A stretch of 64,000 bases of DNA. It comes from Nocardia cyriacigeorgica. GTDB taxonomy: Bacteria; Actinomycetota; Actinomycetes; Mycobacteriales; Mycobacteriaceae. The notes beneath the pieces are model-generated. The model ran no database searches and was not told where the DNA came from. It worked only from the letters and a program-made list of their open reading frames with translations. Within the stretch, counting starts at the first letter, position 1, and each line of letters opens with the position of its first letter. Shown here one piece after another: positions 35,571 to 44,739 of the stretch. The stretch covers positions 40,679-104,678 of the forward strand of contig NZ_JARWNX010000027.1 in NCBI RefSeq assembly GCF_029868385.1, given 5' to 3'. Both the position numbers and the translations under genes were made by a program.

Positions 35571-36118
35571 GCCGCGCGGTCCTGTCCATCGGATCCAATC
35601 TGGGTGATCGTCTCGGCTATCTGCGCAGTGTGATCGACGGTTTCGGGTCGCGCGTGGTCGCGGTGTCGCCGGTCTATTCGACCGCACCGTGGGGTGGGGT
35701 CGAACAGGACGATTACCTCAATGCCGTTGTCGTGGTGGAAGATCCGGACTTCGAATGCGCCGACTGGTTGCGCAGGGGCCAGGAACTGGAGCGGGCGGCC
35801 GACCGGGTGCGCGAAGTGCGCTGGGGCGCGCGGACATTGGATGTCGACGTGGTGTGGTGTGCCGAGGACGGGCCAACGGGGCCGGTGGCCTGTCGCAGCG
35901 TCGATCCGGAGCTGACCCTGCCGCATCCGCAGGCGCATCGGCGGGCCTTCGTGCTGGTGCCGTGGCTGGATGTCGACCCAGCGGCGGAACTCGAGGTCGA
36001 CGGACACGTGCGCCGCGTACGGGAACTGGTGGCGGAGTTGGATGCCGACGAACGTGACGGCGTGCACCGGACCACGTTGACCTTGGCGGTCGGGGGAGCG
36101 GGCCGGTGCAGCAGCTGA
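35567..36118 (+). CDS. folK: 6-hydroxymethyl-7,8-dihydropterin pyrophosphokinase
   Basis: A 183 aa HPPK that transfers pyrophosphate from ATP to 6-hydroxymethyl-dihydropterin. Motifs: '[15 protein letters not shown]' (near 6-20), '[20 protein letters not shown]' (pterin pocket), '[13 protein letters not shown]' with the metal-binding Asp pair and '[15 protein letters not shown]'. The ATG at 35567 overlaps the folB stop (ATGA), and its 3' end overlaps the DUF3180 gene by 13 bp. Confidence 0.95.
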   Translation: MSRAVLSIGSNLGDRLGYLRSVIDGFGSRVVAVSPVYSTAPWGGVEQDDYLNAVVVVEDPDFECADWLRRGQELERAADRVREVRWGARTLDVDVVWCAEDGPTGPVACRSVDPELTLPHPQAHRRAFVLVPWLDVDPAAELEVDGHVRRVRELVAELDADERDGVHRTTLTLAVGGAGRCSS

Positions 36119-36585
36119 AACCGACGCGCGTCCTCGACCTGACCGCGAATGTCGTGATCGCGGCGGTGGTGGCCTGGGTCGCCACCCGCATCGCCTACGG
36201 CAGTTTCCCGCCAATCTCCAGTTTCGCGGGGGCATCGCTGTATCCGGTGGCGGCAATCGAGGTGGCGCTGGGTTTCATCATCCGCGCCAGGGTCAATGAG
36301 CATCGCATCGGTGACGGACCGCATCAGCTGCATCCGATCACCGCGGCGCGGGCCGTGGCCTTGGCCAAGGCTTCGGCACAGGTGGGTTCGCTGGCGGCCG
36401 GGGTCTGGCTCGGATTCCTCATCTGGGTGTTCCCGCAGCGTGGTGATCTGCGGGCGGCCGCTGCCGATGTGCCGGGCGCGTCGATCGGGCTCGGGGCCGC
36501 GGTGGCGTTGGTCGCGGCGGCACTGTGGCTCGAATATTGCTGCCGCGCACCCGACGATCCTTCCGATGATCCAGCTACCACATAG
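36106..36585 (+). CDS. DUF3180 membrane protein
   Basis: A 159 aa membrane protein of the DUF3180 family (like Rv3605c), always found behind folK in Mycobacteriales, function unknown. Four hydrophobic segments lie near residues 11-28, 40-60, 90-110 and 122-142; 'LHPITAARAVALAKASAQVG' (near 75-94) is the conserved loop. The GTG start lies within folK, so it is translated as part of the folate operon. Confidence 0.88.
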   Translation: MQQLKPTRVLDLTANVVIAAVVAWVATRIAYGSFPPISSFAGASLYPVAAIEVALGFIIRARVNEHRIGDGPHQLHPITAARAVALAKASAQVGSLAAGVWLGFLIWVFPQRGDLRAAAADVPGASIGLGAAVALVAAALWLEYCCRAPDDPSDDPATT

Positions 36586-36586
36586 C

Positions 36587-36592
36587 TAACAT
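36587..36592 (+). promoter_or_regulatory. Candidate -10 element (leaderless start)
   Basis: TAACAT ends 6 nt before the GTG at 36599, supporting that start for the DUF6779 gene and a promoter at the end of the folate operon. Confidence 0.45.
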
Positions 36593-36598
36593 GGTTGG

Positions 36599-37954
36599 GT
36601 GAATCACCACCCCGGAACCTGGGCCGCCGCTGCCATCCAAGCTACCCTGGCGGGCATGGTTTCACCCTCCCGTACCAGCAGCTCCCCCCGACGGTGGGAC
36701 TATGCGGGAAAACTGTTCATCGGCGCGCTTATTCTGCTCGGCTTGGTTGCCAGTATTTTCCTGATTTTCAGCGATAGTCTGCAATTTATTCGGATCGGAT
36801 TGGTGGCCGCGCTCTGGGCGGCCGTACTCGGCGCGCTGGCCGCGACGAAGTACCGCAAGGAATCGACGATCGACAAGGCCAAGGTCCGCGATCTGCAAAC
36901 GGTCTACGAACTACAGCTCGACCGCGAGATCTCGGCCCGCCGCGAATACGAACTCGGCGTCGAGGCCAGGGTCCGCCATGAAGTCGGCGCCGATGCCGCC
37001 GAGATGGCCGCGCTGCGGGCGGAGCTGACGGTGCTGCGGGAGAGCTTGCAGCGGCTCTTCGACGGTGAGCTGCCGATGGATCGTCCGGCGCTGCGGGCCG
37101 ACGCCACCCGCGTCCAGGAACTCACCGGCCGACCGGCCGGTTCGGCGAACATTAACTCGGCGAATGCCAGCGGTTGGGTCGGGCCACAGCAGCCGCGCGA
37201 CGCGGTGACCCCGGTCTATGACACCGATCATCCGCAGCCCCCGATCTTCGCCAGCCCCTACGACGACCCGGTCACGGCGGAGACCTCGATCATCACCCTC
37301 GACCGCGATGAGACCGACGCCACGGAGTCGTCCACCGTGCCCACCGGCTGGGCCGACGCGTTCGCCGAAACCCCGGCCGACCCCGAGGACGAGCCAGCCG
37401 CCTCGTCCTGGCCTCGCGCTGATTCGACGGAAGCGGACCGGTCTCCGCTGGTCGGGCCGCTCGCGCCCATCCGGCCGGGCGAGTCCGGTAATCGACTCGC
37501 CTCGGAAATCGTCGGCCCACCGGCTTCCGGAGCGTCCGAGTCGGTGGTGTCTGCGCCTGAGTCGGTGGGGTCCGCGCCGGAATCGGTGGCGTCCACTCCA
37601 GGATCGGTGGTGTCTGCGTCCGAGTCGGTGGGGTCCGCGCCTGAGTCCGCGGTGTCCACGTCAGGATCGGTGGTGCCTGCGCCTGAGTCCGCGGCGTCCA
37701 CATCAGGATCGGTGGCGTCCGCGCCCGAATCGGTGCCGTCCGTGCCCGAGCAGGTGGCGTCTGCGAACACCGCCTCCAAACCCGATCCCACCCCGCCCGC
37801 CCGCCCGACGCAGCCCGGCCCCACGTTCGGTTCGGCCAGTTCACGCCGCCGCCGGCGGGCCGAATCGGAGTCGGGTGAATCATCGTCCAAACGGCTGTCG
37901 GTGGCCGAGATCATGGCGAACCTGCAATCCGAACAGCGCAACGGATCGCACTGA
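36599..37954 (+). CDS. DUF6779 membrane protein with heptapeptide repeats
   Basis: A 451 aa protein in the position of Rv3604c, a family I recall as DUF6779, function unknown. Two membrane segments (about 38-58 and 62-82) are followed by a charged coiled-coil stretch (about 85-165, 'KVRDLQTVYELQLDREISAR') and a disordered acidic/Pro-rich region. Residues about 312-388 are eleven consecutive 7-residue repeats of the type APESVxS. The C-terminus is basic ('SSRRRRRAESES') and ends in 'SVAEIMANLQSEQ'. GTG at 36599 fits a leaderless start; ATG at 36656 is the alternative. Cell-envelope or division-linked scaffolding is only a guess. Confidence 0.8.
   Translation: MNHHPGTWAAAAIQATLAGMVSPSRTSSSPRRWDYAGKLFIGALILLGLVASIFLIFSDSLQFIRIGLVAALWAAVLGALAATKYRKESTIDKAKVRDLQTVYELQLDREISARREYELGVEARVRHEVGADAAEMAALRAELTVLRESLQRLFDGELPMDRPALRADATRVQELTGRPAGSANINSANASGWVGPQQPRDAVTPVYDTDHPQPPIFASPYDDPVTAETSIITLDRDETDATESSTVPTGWADAFAETPADPEDEPAASSWPRADSTEADRSPLVGPLAPIRPGESGNRLASEIVGPPASGASESVVSAPESVGSAPESVASTPGSVVSASESVGSAPESAVSTSGSVVPAPESAASTSGSVASAPESVPSVPEQVASANTASKPDPTPPARPTQPGPTFGSASSRRRRRAESESGESSSKRLSVAEIMANLQSEQRNGSH
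37532..37762 (+). repeat. Eleven in-frame 21-bp tandem repeats
   Basis: Each 21-bp unit codes for seven residues (ASESVVS, APESVGS, APESVAS, TPGSVVS and variants). Alternating APES and TPGS/TSGS units show past duplication of pairs. Lengths stay in frame, so copy number could vary without breaking the gene. Confidence 0.85.
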
Positions 37955-38070
37955 CTGCGGCGTAGATCACGGGCCGGGGCCATGGCGCATGGCGTGTGAT
38001 GCCCATATCCTCGTGACGTAACGTCTGGTACCCGCGGAGCGGGACTGGAACGACATCCGAGAGGACACTG

Positions 38071-39018
38071 TTGACCTCGCCAAGCGTGACTTCTGGCAAT
38101 GCCGCGTCGGGACCCGATCCCGCGCCCGCACGACTGACGGTGGGAATCGTCTCGGCGGGACGCGTCGGTTCGGCCTTCGGGGTCGCATTGGAACGCGCCG
38201 GACATGTGGTGTTCGGCGTCGCCGCGATCTCCGACGCGTCGGTGCATCGGGCCCGCACCCGCCTGCCCGAGTCCAGGATTCTGCCGGTCGAAGAGGTCGC
38301 CTCCAGCAGTGAGCTGCTGATCCTCGCTGTGCCCGACGCCGAATTGGCCGGACTGGTCCGCGGCCTCGCCTCGGCCGGTGTGGTGCGGCCGGGCACCATC
38401 GTCGCGCACACCTCCGGCGCGAACGGCGTCGCCGTACTCGCCCCGCTCACCGAACTCGGCGCCCGCCCGCTGGCCATTCATCCCGCCATGACCTTCACCG
38501 GGCACGACGAGGATCTGGCCCGGCTGGCCAATTCCTGTTTCGGTATCACCGCCGCCGACGAGATCGGCTATGCCATCGCACAGTCGCTGGTCATCGAGAT
38601 GGGTGGGGAGCCGGTGCGGGTGGCCGAGGAGCACCGCACGCTCTATCACGCCGCGCTCGCGCACGGCAGCAATCATCTGGTCACGGTGATCGTCGATGCG
38701 GTCGCCGCCCTGCGCGCCGCGTTGGACGGTCCGGGGCTGCTCGGTCAGCAGGCCGTCGACGATCAGCCCGGCGGGCTGGCCGAGCGACTGCTGGCACCGC
38801 TGGCCTCGGCCGCCCTCGACAATGCGCTGCGCCGCGGCCAGTCCGCGCTCACCGGCCCGGTCGCCAGGGGTGACGTCGACGCGGTCGCCGCCCATCTGCG
38901 CGCCCTCGACGAACTCGACCCCCGCCTGGCCGCGAGCTACCGGGCACTGTCGCTGCGCACCGCCGAGCGGGTCGATTCCGATGCCACCCTGATCGATCTG
39001 CTGGAGGAGCGTCGATGA
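38071..39018 (+). CDS. Rossmann-fold DUF2520 protein
   Basis: A 315 aa protein like Rv3603c, with an N-terminal NAD(P)-binding fold ('[22 protein letters not shown]' in part, near 24-45) similar to F420-dependent NADP reductases and ProC, and a C-terminal helical DUF2520 domain ('[16 protein letters not shown]', '[16 protein letters not shown]'). The substrate is not known; constant linkage to panC suggests a role near pantothenate synthesis, as inferred for the family. TTG at 38071 follows GAGAGGA. Its stop overlaps the panC start (ATGA). Confidence 0.88.
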   Translation: MTSPSVTSGNAASGPDPAPARLTVGIVSAGRVGSAFGVALERAGHVVFGVAAISDASVHRARTRLPESRILPVEEVASSSELLILAVPDAELAGLVRGLASAGVVRPGTIVAHTSGANGVAVLAPLTELGARPLAIHPAMTFTGHDEDLARLANSCFGITAADEIGYAIAQSLVIEMGGEPVRVAEEHRTLYHAALAHGSNHLVTVIVDAVAALRAALDGPGLLGQQAVDDQPGGLAERLLAPLASAALDNALRRGQSALTGPVARGDVDAVAAHLRALDELDPRLAASYRALSLRTAERVDSDATLIDLLEERR

Positions 39019-39944
39019 TGGATCCGAAATTGCGCGGCGCCTACAAACCGGGTGAGCTGACCGTGCACCATGACCCGTCGGTGGTCGCCGCGGTGGCCAA
39101 GGCGCTGCGCGGCGTCGGCCGCACGGTCGGCTTGGTGCCGACGATGGGCGCACTGCACGAGGGCCATCTGGAGTTGGTGCGCCGCGCCAAGCGGACCAAT
39201 ACCGTGGTGATCGTTTCGATCTTCGTCAACCCGTTGCAGTTCGGTGCGGGCGAGGACCTCGACAAGTACCCGCGCACCCTCGACGCCGATGTGGAATTGC
39301 TGCGCGCGGAGGGCGTGGATCTGGTCTTCGCGCCGAGTGCGGCCGATATGTACCCCGAAGGCCCGCGCACCACCGTGCATCCGGGCCCGCTCGGCGCCGA
39401 ACTCGAGGGCGCGACCCGTCCCACGCATTTCGCGGGCATGTTGACCGTGGTCGCCAAACTGCTCCAGATCACCCGGCCCAGCGAGGCGTTCTTCGGGGAG
39501 AAGGACTATCAGCAGCTCACCCTGATCCGCCAGATGGTGCGGGATCTGAATTTCGACATCCCCATCGTCGCCGTGCCCACCGTGCGCGAGGCCGACGGTC
39601 TTGCCTTGTCCTCGCGCAACCGCTACCTCGATCCGCAGCAGCGCGAGGCCGCCACGGCCCTGTCGGCCGCGCTGTTGGCAGGTGCCCGCGCCGGTGGACT
39701 CGGCGCCGAGGGCGTATTGCACGCCGCACGGGCTGTCCTCGACGCCGCCTCCGGACTCGATCTCGACTACCTCGAACTGCGTTCGTCGAACCTCGACCTC
39801 GCCCCGGCCTCCGGCAACGCCCGGTTGCTGATCGCGGCCGAGGTCGGCGCCACCCGGCTGATCGACAATATGCCGGTCACCCTCGGCGCCACGATCGACG
39901 GCCACCCCAATCCAAGTACTCCGCCCGCCCAGGTATCGGTATAG
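39015..39944 (+). CDS. panC: Pantothenate synthetase (pantoate-beta-alanine ligase)
   Basis: A 309 aa ligase making pantothenate from pantoate, beta-alanine and ATP. The nucleotidyl-transferase motif HxGH is '[11 protein letters not shown]' (near 45-55); '[20 protein letters not shown]' (near 67-86), '[20 protein letters not shown]' (near 158-177) and '[15 protein letters not shown]' are typical. Start ATG at 39015 overlaps the previous stop. Forms a CoA-synthesis cluster with panD and coaX. Confidence 0.96.
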   Translation: MMDPKLRGAYKPGELTVHHDPSVVAAVAKALRGVGRTVGLVPTMGALHEGHLELVRRAKRTNTVVIVSIFVNPLQFGAGEDLDKYPRTLDADVELLRAEGVDLVFAPSAADMYPEGPRTTVHPGPLGAELEGATRPTHFAGMLTVVAKLLQITRPSEAFFGEKDYQQLTLIRQMVRDLNFDIPIVAVPTVREADGLALSSRNRYLDPQQREAATALSAALLAGARAGGLGAEGVLHAARAVLDAASGLDLDYLELRSSNLDLAPASGNARLLIAAEVGATRLIDNMPVTLGATIDGHPNPSTPPAQVSV

Positions 39945-39957
39945 GAAGGCGACGACG

Positions 39958-40377
39958 ATGTTGCGCACCATGATGAAGTCGAAGATCCACCGTGCCACGG
40001 TGACCCACGCCGATCTGCACTACGTCGGCTCGGTGACGGTGGACCAGGATCTGCTCGATGCCGCCGATCTGCTCGAAGGCGAGCAGGTCTGCATCGTCGA
40101 CATCGACAACGGCGCCCGCCTCGAGACCTATGTGATCGCCGGTGAGCGCGGTTCGGGTGTCATCGGGATCAACGGCGCCGCCGCCCATCTCGTGCATCCG
40201 GGTGATCTGGTCATCCTGATCGCCTACGCGATGATGGACGAGCAGGAGCTGAAGGAGTACGCGCCGAAGGTCGTCTTCGTCGACGATCGCAATCGCCCGG
40301 TGGAACTAGGCTCTGATCCGGCGCACGCCCCCGAGGGTTCGGGGCTGCTCACCCCACGCGACCTGTCGTTCGTCTGA
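39958..40377 (+). CDS. panD: Aspartate 1-decarboxylase (pyruvoyl type)
   Basis: A 139 aa proenzyme that makes beta-alanine from aspartate. Self-cleavage between Gly24 and Ser25 ('[10 protein letters not shown]') forms the pyruvoyl group. '[14 protein letters not shown]', '[17 protein letters not shown]' and '[13 protein letters not shown]' are family hallmarks. It starts 13 bp after panC, giving adjacent supply of beta-alanine. Its C-terminal about 20 residues are a variable tail, the region where pyrazinamide-related changes occur in mycobacterial PanD. Confidence 0.96.
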   Translation: MLRTMMKSKIHRATVTHADLHYVGSVTVDQDLLDAADLLEGEQVCIVDIDNGARLETYVIAGERGSGVIGINGAAAHLVHPGDLVILIAYAMMDEQELKEYAPKVVFVDDRNRPVELGSDPAHAPEGSGLLTPRDLSFV

Positions 40378-40401
40378 CGGCCGCGGGGGACGGATCCTGC
40401 C

Positions 40402-41196
40402 ATGCTGCTGACGATCGACGTCCGCACCACCAGCATCGAACTCGGATTGTTCTCCGGCAGCGGCGCCCACGCGAAACTGGCGCGGCACTGGCGAATTCAT
40501 ACCAATCCGCTGCTCACCGCCGATGAATTCGCCATGCAGGTGCGCGGGCTGGTCGGCGCCCATCTGGACGAGGTGGTCGGTGTGGCCGCGCTGTCGACGG
40601 TGCCGCCGGTGCTGCGCGAGCTGCGGTTGATGTTGGAACGGTACTGGAATCACGTACCGCATGTGGTGGTGGAACCCGGTGTGCGCACCGGAATCCCGCT
40701 ACTGGTCGACAATCCGAAAGAGGTCGGCGCGGATCGGATCGTGAACAGCCTCGCCGCCTACGACAAATTCGGCACCGCGGCCATCGTCATCGATTTCGGC
40801 GTATCGACCTGTGTGGACCTGGTCTCGGCCAAGGGCGAGTTCCTCGGCGGCGTACTCGCGCCTGGAGTGGAGATCTCCACCGAGGCCCTCATCGAACGTG
40901 CCGCGCTGCGTCGGGTGGAGCTGGCGCGCCCACGGTCGGTGGTCGGCAAGAACACCGTGGAATGCATCCAGTCCGGCGCGGTCTTCGGTTTCGCGGGCCT
41001 GGTCGATGGTCTGGTCGACCGTATCCGCGACGATCTCGATGCCTTCGCCGGTGACGATGTCGCGATCGTGGCCACCGGTGCGGGGGCACCGCTCATCGTG
41101 CCGGAATCGGAGACCATCGAACATCACGAACCGCGGCTGACGCTGACCGGTCTCCGGCTGGTCTACGAACGCAATCAGCGCAACCGCCGCGCATGA
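40402..41196 (+). CDS. coaX: Type III pantothenate kinase
   Basis: A 264 aa kinase phosphorylating pantothenate, the first step to CoA. Clear motifs are '[20 protein letters not shown]' (in part), '[16 protein letters not shown]', '[20 protein letters not shown]' (in part) and '[20 protein letters not shown]'. The N-terminal phosphate-binding motif DxGNT is changed to Asp-Val-Arg-Thr-Thr ('[14 protein letters not shown]'); the M. tuberculosis protein also departs from it (DVRNT), but retains Asn. Activity may be low or lost. No coaA-type kinase is in the window. Confidence 0.92.
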   Translation: MLLTIDVRTTSIELGLFSGSGAHAKLARHWRIHTNPLLTADEFAMQVRGLVGAHLDEVVGVAALSTVPPVLRELRLMLERYWNHVPHVVVEPGVRTGIPLLVDNPKEVGADRIVNSLAAYDKFGTAAIVIDFGVSTCVDLVSAKGEFLGGVLAPGVEISTEALIERAALRRVELARPRSVVGKNTVECIQSGAVFGFAGLVDGLVDRIRDDLDAFAGDDVAIVATGAGAPLIVPESETIEHHEPRLTLTGLRLVYERNQRNRRA

Positions 41197-41254
41197 TCAT
41201 CGCGACGGTCGCGGGCTGTGGCGCAGGTCATCCGGCCGGTTCCGACGTGCCTGC

Positions 41255-41260
41255 TACACT
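41255..41260 (+). promoter_or_regulatory. -10 element of the cysteine leader/cdo operon
   Basis: TACACT ends 7 nt before the GTG of the leader peptide at 41268, so transcription should begin at that codon and the leader would be read as a leaderless message. Confidence 0.6.
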
Positions 41261-41267
41261 CATCGAC

Positions 41268-41309
41268 GTGTATTCCCGCGTGAGCACCCAGGAGTGTTGT
41301 CGAGGCTGA
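41268..41309 (+). CDS. Cysteine leader peptide (uORF)
   Basis: A 13-codon frame GTG..TGA coding for (M)YSRVSTQECCRG. Two consecutive Cys codons (TGT TGT, 41295-41300) stand three to four codons before the stop. It starts 7 nt after a -10 hexamer and so appears leaderless. Leaderless small frames with poly-Cys tracts are known in mycobacteria as cysteine-responsive attenuators of downstream operons; this one lies 66 bp before cysteine dioxygenase. Ribosome stalling at the Cys pair when Cys-tRNA is short would leave the 41301-41306 segment covered. Confidence 0.75.
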   Translation: MYSRVSTQECCRG

Positions 41310-41346
41310 CCCGCCTCGACCGTTCGAGGCACGCCAGATGTCCTCG
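41301..41346 (+). promoter_or_regulatory. Attenuator-like set of four mutually pairing segments
   Basis: CGAGGC (41301-41306), GCCTCG (41313-41318), CGAGGC (41325-41330) and CCTCG (41342-41346) can pair 1:2, 2:3 or 3:4. Segment 1 is the last two sense codons of the leader, directly after the Cys pair. The set ends about 16 nt before the GGAG ribosome site of cysteine dioxygenase. Confidence 0.65.
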
Positions 41347-41375
41347 ACCGCTGCATACCTCCTGGAGATTCGCTC

Positions 41376-42032
41376 ATGCGTTCTTCTGTCCTTTCCCTTT
41401 CTCCCGCACGTGATGCCCGCACGCTGACCGCCCGTGCCGAGCGTGCCGCCAACCCGTTGCCGACCCGGTCGACCGCCCCGGCGCTGCCAACCAGGCTGCG
41501 TCCGGCCGATCTGCTCCGGCTCACCGACGAGGGCGCCGATGATGTGCTCGCGGGTCGCTACGACCATCTGCTGCCCGCCGATGGGACGTGGCCGACCGAG
41601 GAGCGCTGGGCCACCAGGCTGCTCTCCGATGACGAGGTCGATGTCTGGCTGATCAGCTGGACCCCGGACAAGTACACCGAACTGCACGATCATGCCGGTT
41701 CCATCGGCGCGCTCACCGTCCTGAGTGGAGCGCTGTCGGAATATCGTTGGAACGGAACCGAATTACGTCATCGCACGCTGGTCGCCGGTGATCAGGCCTC
41801 CTTCCCGATCGGCTGGGTGCACGATGTCGTGCGCGCACCAGAACCGCCGGTTTCCTCCGGTATCGAGGTGCCGGTCGCCGTCGCGGATTCGATCGGCCCC
41901 CTGGATCCGACCCTGAGCGTGCACGCCTACTCCCCGCCGCTGACCGCCATGTCCTATTACGAACTCACCGGACACGGCAGCCTGCGGCGTACCCGAACCG
42001 TCCTCACCGACCAGCCCGAAGGTGATATGTGA
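41376..42032 (+). CDS. Cysteine dioxygenase
   Basis: A 218 aa non-haem iron enzyme of the cupin superfamily, oxidising L-cysteine to cysteine sulfinate. Iron ligands are visible in 'KYTELHDHAGSIGALTVL' (His-x-His) and 'FPIGWVHDVVRAPE' (third His). The Cys-Tyr crosslink of animal enzymes is not expected in this bacterial type. The ATG at 41376 follows GGAG by 8 nt. A Cys-codon leader precedes it, and it is coupled to a rhodanese gene (TGATG), so sulfur sensing and disposal are linked. Confidence 0.9.
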   Translation: MRSSVLSLSPARDARTLTARAERAANPLPTRSTAPALPTRLRPADLLRLTDEGADDVLAGRYDHLLPADGTWPTEERWATRLLSDDEVDVWLISWTPDKYTELHDHAGSIGALTVLSGALSEYRWNGTELRHRTLVAGDQASFPIGWVHDVVRAPEPPVSSGIEVPVAVADSIGPLDPTLSVHAYSPPLTAMSYYELTGHGSLRRTRTVLTDQPEGDM

Positions 42033-42463
42033 TGAGCCCGCAGACCATCGATCAGATGCTGGAGAGCGCGCGCTCGCAGCTGCACAGGCTGTATGCGTTC
42101 GAATTGCCGCAGGCACTCGAACGCGGCGCGATCCTGGTCGACATCCGCCCGCAGGCGCAGCGGATTCGTGAGGGCACGATGCCGGGCGCCCTCGTGATCG
42201 AGCGCAATGTGCTGGAATGGCGGCTCGATCCGTCCAGTTCGGCCCGGCTCGCGTTGGCCACCGATCACGATGTGGAATGGATCGTGCTGTGCTCGGAGGG
42301 CTACACCTCCAGTCTCGCCGCCGCATCGTTGCAGCAACTGGGCCTGCACCGGGCCACCGACCTGGTCGGCGGCTACCAGGCGCTGAAGGCGGCCGGGCTG
42401 CTCACGGTGGCGTCGCGGGCCCCGCATTTCGCCCGTGAGGTTGCGGCCCTCGCCTCGCTGTAG
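42032..42463 (+). CDS. Rhodanese-like sulfurtransferase
   Basis: A 143 aa single-domain rhodanese. The active Cys lies in the loop 'VLCSEGYTSSLAA' (near 89-101), giving CSEGYTS, and 'ILVDIRPQAQRIREGTMPGA' in part (near 34-53) is the CH2A-type motif. Such proteins move sulfane sulfur from thiosulfate or persulfides. The ATG shares a base with the stop of cysteine dioxygenase; a GTG at 42029 is one codon earlier. Co-expression suggests handling of persulfide or sulfite made during cysteine breakdown. Confidence 0.9.
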   Translation: MSPQTIDQMLESARSQLHRLYAFELPQALERGAILVDIRPQAQRIREGTMPGALVIERNVLEWRLDPSSSARLALATDHDVEWIVLCSEGYTSSLAAASLQQLGLHRATDLVGGYQALKAAGLLTVASRAPHFAREVAALASL

Positions 42464-42538
42464 AAACCGCGCCTCGCCGGGCCGGGAGCAGCGGATCAGC
42501 TGGGCCGGGCGGGGCGCGGAGCGGTTTCCGGTGCACGC

Positions 42539-42544
42539 TAGGGT
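42539..42544 (+). promoter_or_regulatory. Candidate -10 element (leaderless start)
   Basis: TAGGGT ends 8 nt before the GTG of lysS; the gap has no ribosome site. Confidence 0.4.
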
Positions 42545-42552
42545 AGTTCGAT

Positions 42553-44118
42553 GTGAGCACCCCCGATTCCCCCTCCACCGGTAGCTCCGCGGCATCGGCT
42601 CCCGCGGGCCGTGCCAACCGCTCCGTCGACGTCGACGACGTTCCGGAGCAGATGCGGATTCGCCGGGAGAAGCGGGAGCGCCTGATCGCCGAAGGCGGGC
42701 AGGCGTATCCGGTGGTCGTGCCGCGCACCCACACCCTGGCCGAGATCCGCGCCGAACATCCCGACCTCGAACCCGACACCAAGACCGGCAGCATTGTCGG
42801 TGTGGCCGGGCGGGTCATCTTCATGCGCAATACCGGCAAGCTGTGCTTTGCCACCCTGCAAGAGGGCGACGGCACCAAATTGCAGGCCATGATCAGCCTC
42901 AACGGTGTCGGCGCCGATGCGCTCGCCGCCTGGAAGGCCGATGTCGATCTCGGTGATTTCGTCTTCGTGCACGGTGAGGTCATCTCCTCGCGCACCGGCG
43001 AGCTGAGCGTTATGGCCGACGCCTGGAACATGGCTGCCAAATCGCTGCGTCCGCTGCCGGTCGCGCACAAGGAGATGAACGAGGAGTCGCGGGTCCGGCA
43101 GCGCTATGTCGACCTGATCGTGCGCCCGGAGGCCAGGGAGATGGCACGGACCAGGGTCGCGGTGGTGCGTGCCCTGCGCAATGCGCTGGAGCGTCGCGGA
43201 TTCCTCGAGGTCGAGACGCCGATGTTGCAGACATTGCACGGCGGCGCGGCGGCCAGACCGTTCGTCACCCATTCCAATGCGCTCGATATGGACCTGTACT
43301 TGCGTATTGCGCCGGAGTTGTTCCTCAAGCGCTGTGTGGTCGGCGGCCTGGAGCGAGTGTTCGAGGTCAATCGCAACTTCCGCAACGAAGGCGCCGACTC
43401 CACGCATTCGCCGGAGTTCGCGATGCTGGAGACGTATCAGGCGTACGGCACCTATGACGACTCGGCTCGTATGATCCGGGAATTGATCCAAGAAGTGGCC
43501 GAGGAAGCGTTCGGTACGCAGGTGGTGACACTCGCCGACGGCACCGAATATGACCTTCGTGGTGAGTGGGCGACGGTCGAGATGTATCCCTCGCTGTCGG
43601 ACTCACTGGGTGTGGAGGTCACCCCGGAAACGACGATTCCGGAATTGCTGGCACTGGCCGAACGGGTCGGTTTGGAAATTCCGGAGGGCAAGGGCTACGG
43701 CCACGGCAAACTCGTCGAGGAACTATGGGAGCATCAGTACGGCGACAAGTTGTACGCGCCCACATTCGTCCGTGACTTCCCGGTCGAGACTTCTCCGCTC
43801 ACCAGACAGCATCGCGATAAGTCCGGTGTCACCGAGAAGTGGGACCTGTATGTGCGCGGCTTCGAGTTGGCCACCGGCTATTCGGAGTTGGTCGATCCGG
43901 TGATCCAGCGGGAACGCTTCGTCGACCAGGCTCGGCTCGCCGCGGCCGGTGACGACGAGGCGATGGTGCTCGACGAAGACTTCCTCGCCGCGATGGAACA
44001 CGGTATGCCGCCGACCACCGGAACCGGTATGGGAATCGATCGCTTGTTGATGGCTCTCACCGGTTTGGGAATCCGGGAAACGATACTCTTCCCAATTGTG
44101 CGACCAGCCGCTCGCTGA
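42553..44118 (+). CDS. lysS: Lysyl-tRNA synthetase (class II)
   Basis: A 521 aa class II synthetase charging tRNA-Lys. The N-terminal OB-fold anticodon domain (about 60-170) contains '[20 protein letters not shown]'. The catalytic core shows motif 1 ('[13 protein letters not shown]'), motif 2 ('[20 protein letters not shown]') and motif 3 ('[15 protein letters not shown]', near 493-507). The first 35 residues are a Ser/Ala-rich extension. The GTG start fits a leaderless transcript. It precedes lsr2, as in M. tuberculosis. Confidence 0.96.
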   Translation: MSTPDSPSTGSSAASAPAGRANRSVDVDDVPEQMRIRREKRERLIAEGGQAYPVVVPRTHTLAEIRAEHPDLEPDTKTGSIVGVAGRVIFMRNTGKLCFATLQEGDGTKLQAMISLNGVGADALAAWKADVDLGDFVFVHGEVISSRTGELSVMADAWNMAAKSLRPLPVAHKEMNEESRVRQRYVDLIVRPEAREMARTRVAVVRALRNALERRGFLEVETPMLQTLHGGAAARPFVTHSNALDMDLYLRIAPELFLKRCVVGGLERVFEVNRNFRNEGADSTHSPEFAMLETYQAYGTYDDSARMIRELIQEVAEEAFGTQVVTLADGTEYDLRGEWATVEMYPSLSDSLGVEVTPETTIPELLALAERVGLEIPEGKGYGHGKLVEELWEHQYGDKLYAPTFVRDFPVETSPLTRQHRDKSGVTEKWDLYVRGFELATGYSELVDPVIQRERFVDQARLAAAGDDEAMVLDEDFLAAMEHGMPPTTGTGMGIDRLLMALTGLGIRETILFPIVRPAAR

Positions 44119-44193
44119 GCGGTAGGATTGCACGGCTCCAGCTCGTGTTGGCATTTTTCGAATTAGAGGTATTCTTGCCTCGGGCAATCGGCC

Positions 44194-44199
44194 TAGTAT
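44194..44199 (+). promoter_or_regulatory. Candidate -10 element of lsr2
   Basis: TAGTAT lies in an A/T-rich stretch 35 bp before the lsr2 ATG, predicting a 5' leader of about 28 nt with GAGAGGA as ribosome site. No -35 at normal spacing is clear. Confidence 0.4.
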
Positions 44200-44233
44200 G
44201 CGGGTCGCACGATTTCGAGAGGACGTTCATCTC

Positions 44234-44593
44234 ATGGCAAAGAAGGTCACCGTAAGCCTGATCGACGATGTCGACGGTGAGTCCATCGCGGACGAGACCA
44301 TCGAGTTCGCTATCGATGGTGTGTCGTACGAGATCGACCTGTCGTCGGCAAATGCGGCCAAGCTGCGGGAAGAGATGGAGCAGTGGGTTGCCAACGCTCG
44401 CCGCGTGAGTGGTCGGCGTCGGGTGAAGGCCGCGGCGACCACCGGTGGCACCACCAAGAGCCGTGTTCCGATGGACCGCGAACAAACCGCGGCAATTCGT
44501 GAATGGGCTCGCCGGAATGGTCACAAGGTGCACGCCCGCGGTCGTATCTCCGCGGACATCACCGATGCCTACAACAAGGCAGCCAAGAGCTGA
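44234..44593 (+). CDS. lsr2: Nucleoid-associated protein Lsr2
   Basis: A 119 aa H-NS-like DNA-bridging protein that silences A/T-rich and foreign genes in Actinobacteria. The N-terminal oligomerisation domain ('[20 protein letters not shown]', '[21 protein letters not shown]' in part) is followed by a basic linker and a C-terminal DNA-binding domain with the AT-hook-like Arg-Gly-Arg in '[18 protein letters not shown]'. ATG at 44234 follows GAGAGGA; an earlier in-frame ATG at 44198 adds 12 residues absent from the family. A strong terminator follows. Confidence 0.96.
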   Translation: MAKKVTVSLIDDVDGESIADETIEFAIDGVSYEIDLSSANAAKLREEMEQWVANARRVSGRRRVKAAATTGGTTKSRVPMDREQTAAIREWARRNGHKVHARGRISADITDAYNKAAKS

Positions 44594-44603
44594 CTCATCG
44601 AGT

Positions 44604-44644
44604 GGCTGCCGCCGGGCGGATCGTGCGACGCCCCGGCGGCAGCC
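44604..44644 (+). terminator. Terminator of lsr2
   Basis: GGCTGCCGCCGGG (44604-44616) pairs perfectly with CCCGGCGGCAGCC (44632-44644), followed by TTGTTC. Confidence 0.85.
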
Positions 44645-44739
44645 TTGTTCGTAGCGGCCGGAGCACGGCACGATGGACCTGTGCGCAGGTCCTCGCCCAG
44701 TAGAACCACGTCGTCCCGTCGAGCCGAGGTCATGGCGCC

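Noticed and set aside
37532..37762. Possible CRISPR array
   Set aside because: Units are contiguous 21-mers in coding frame without spacers.
37258..39153. A 631-codon minus-strand frame opposite DUF6779/DUF2520
   Set aside because: Asp/Thr-rich repeats there are only the antisense of the coding tandem repeat.
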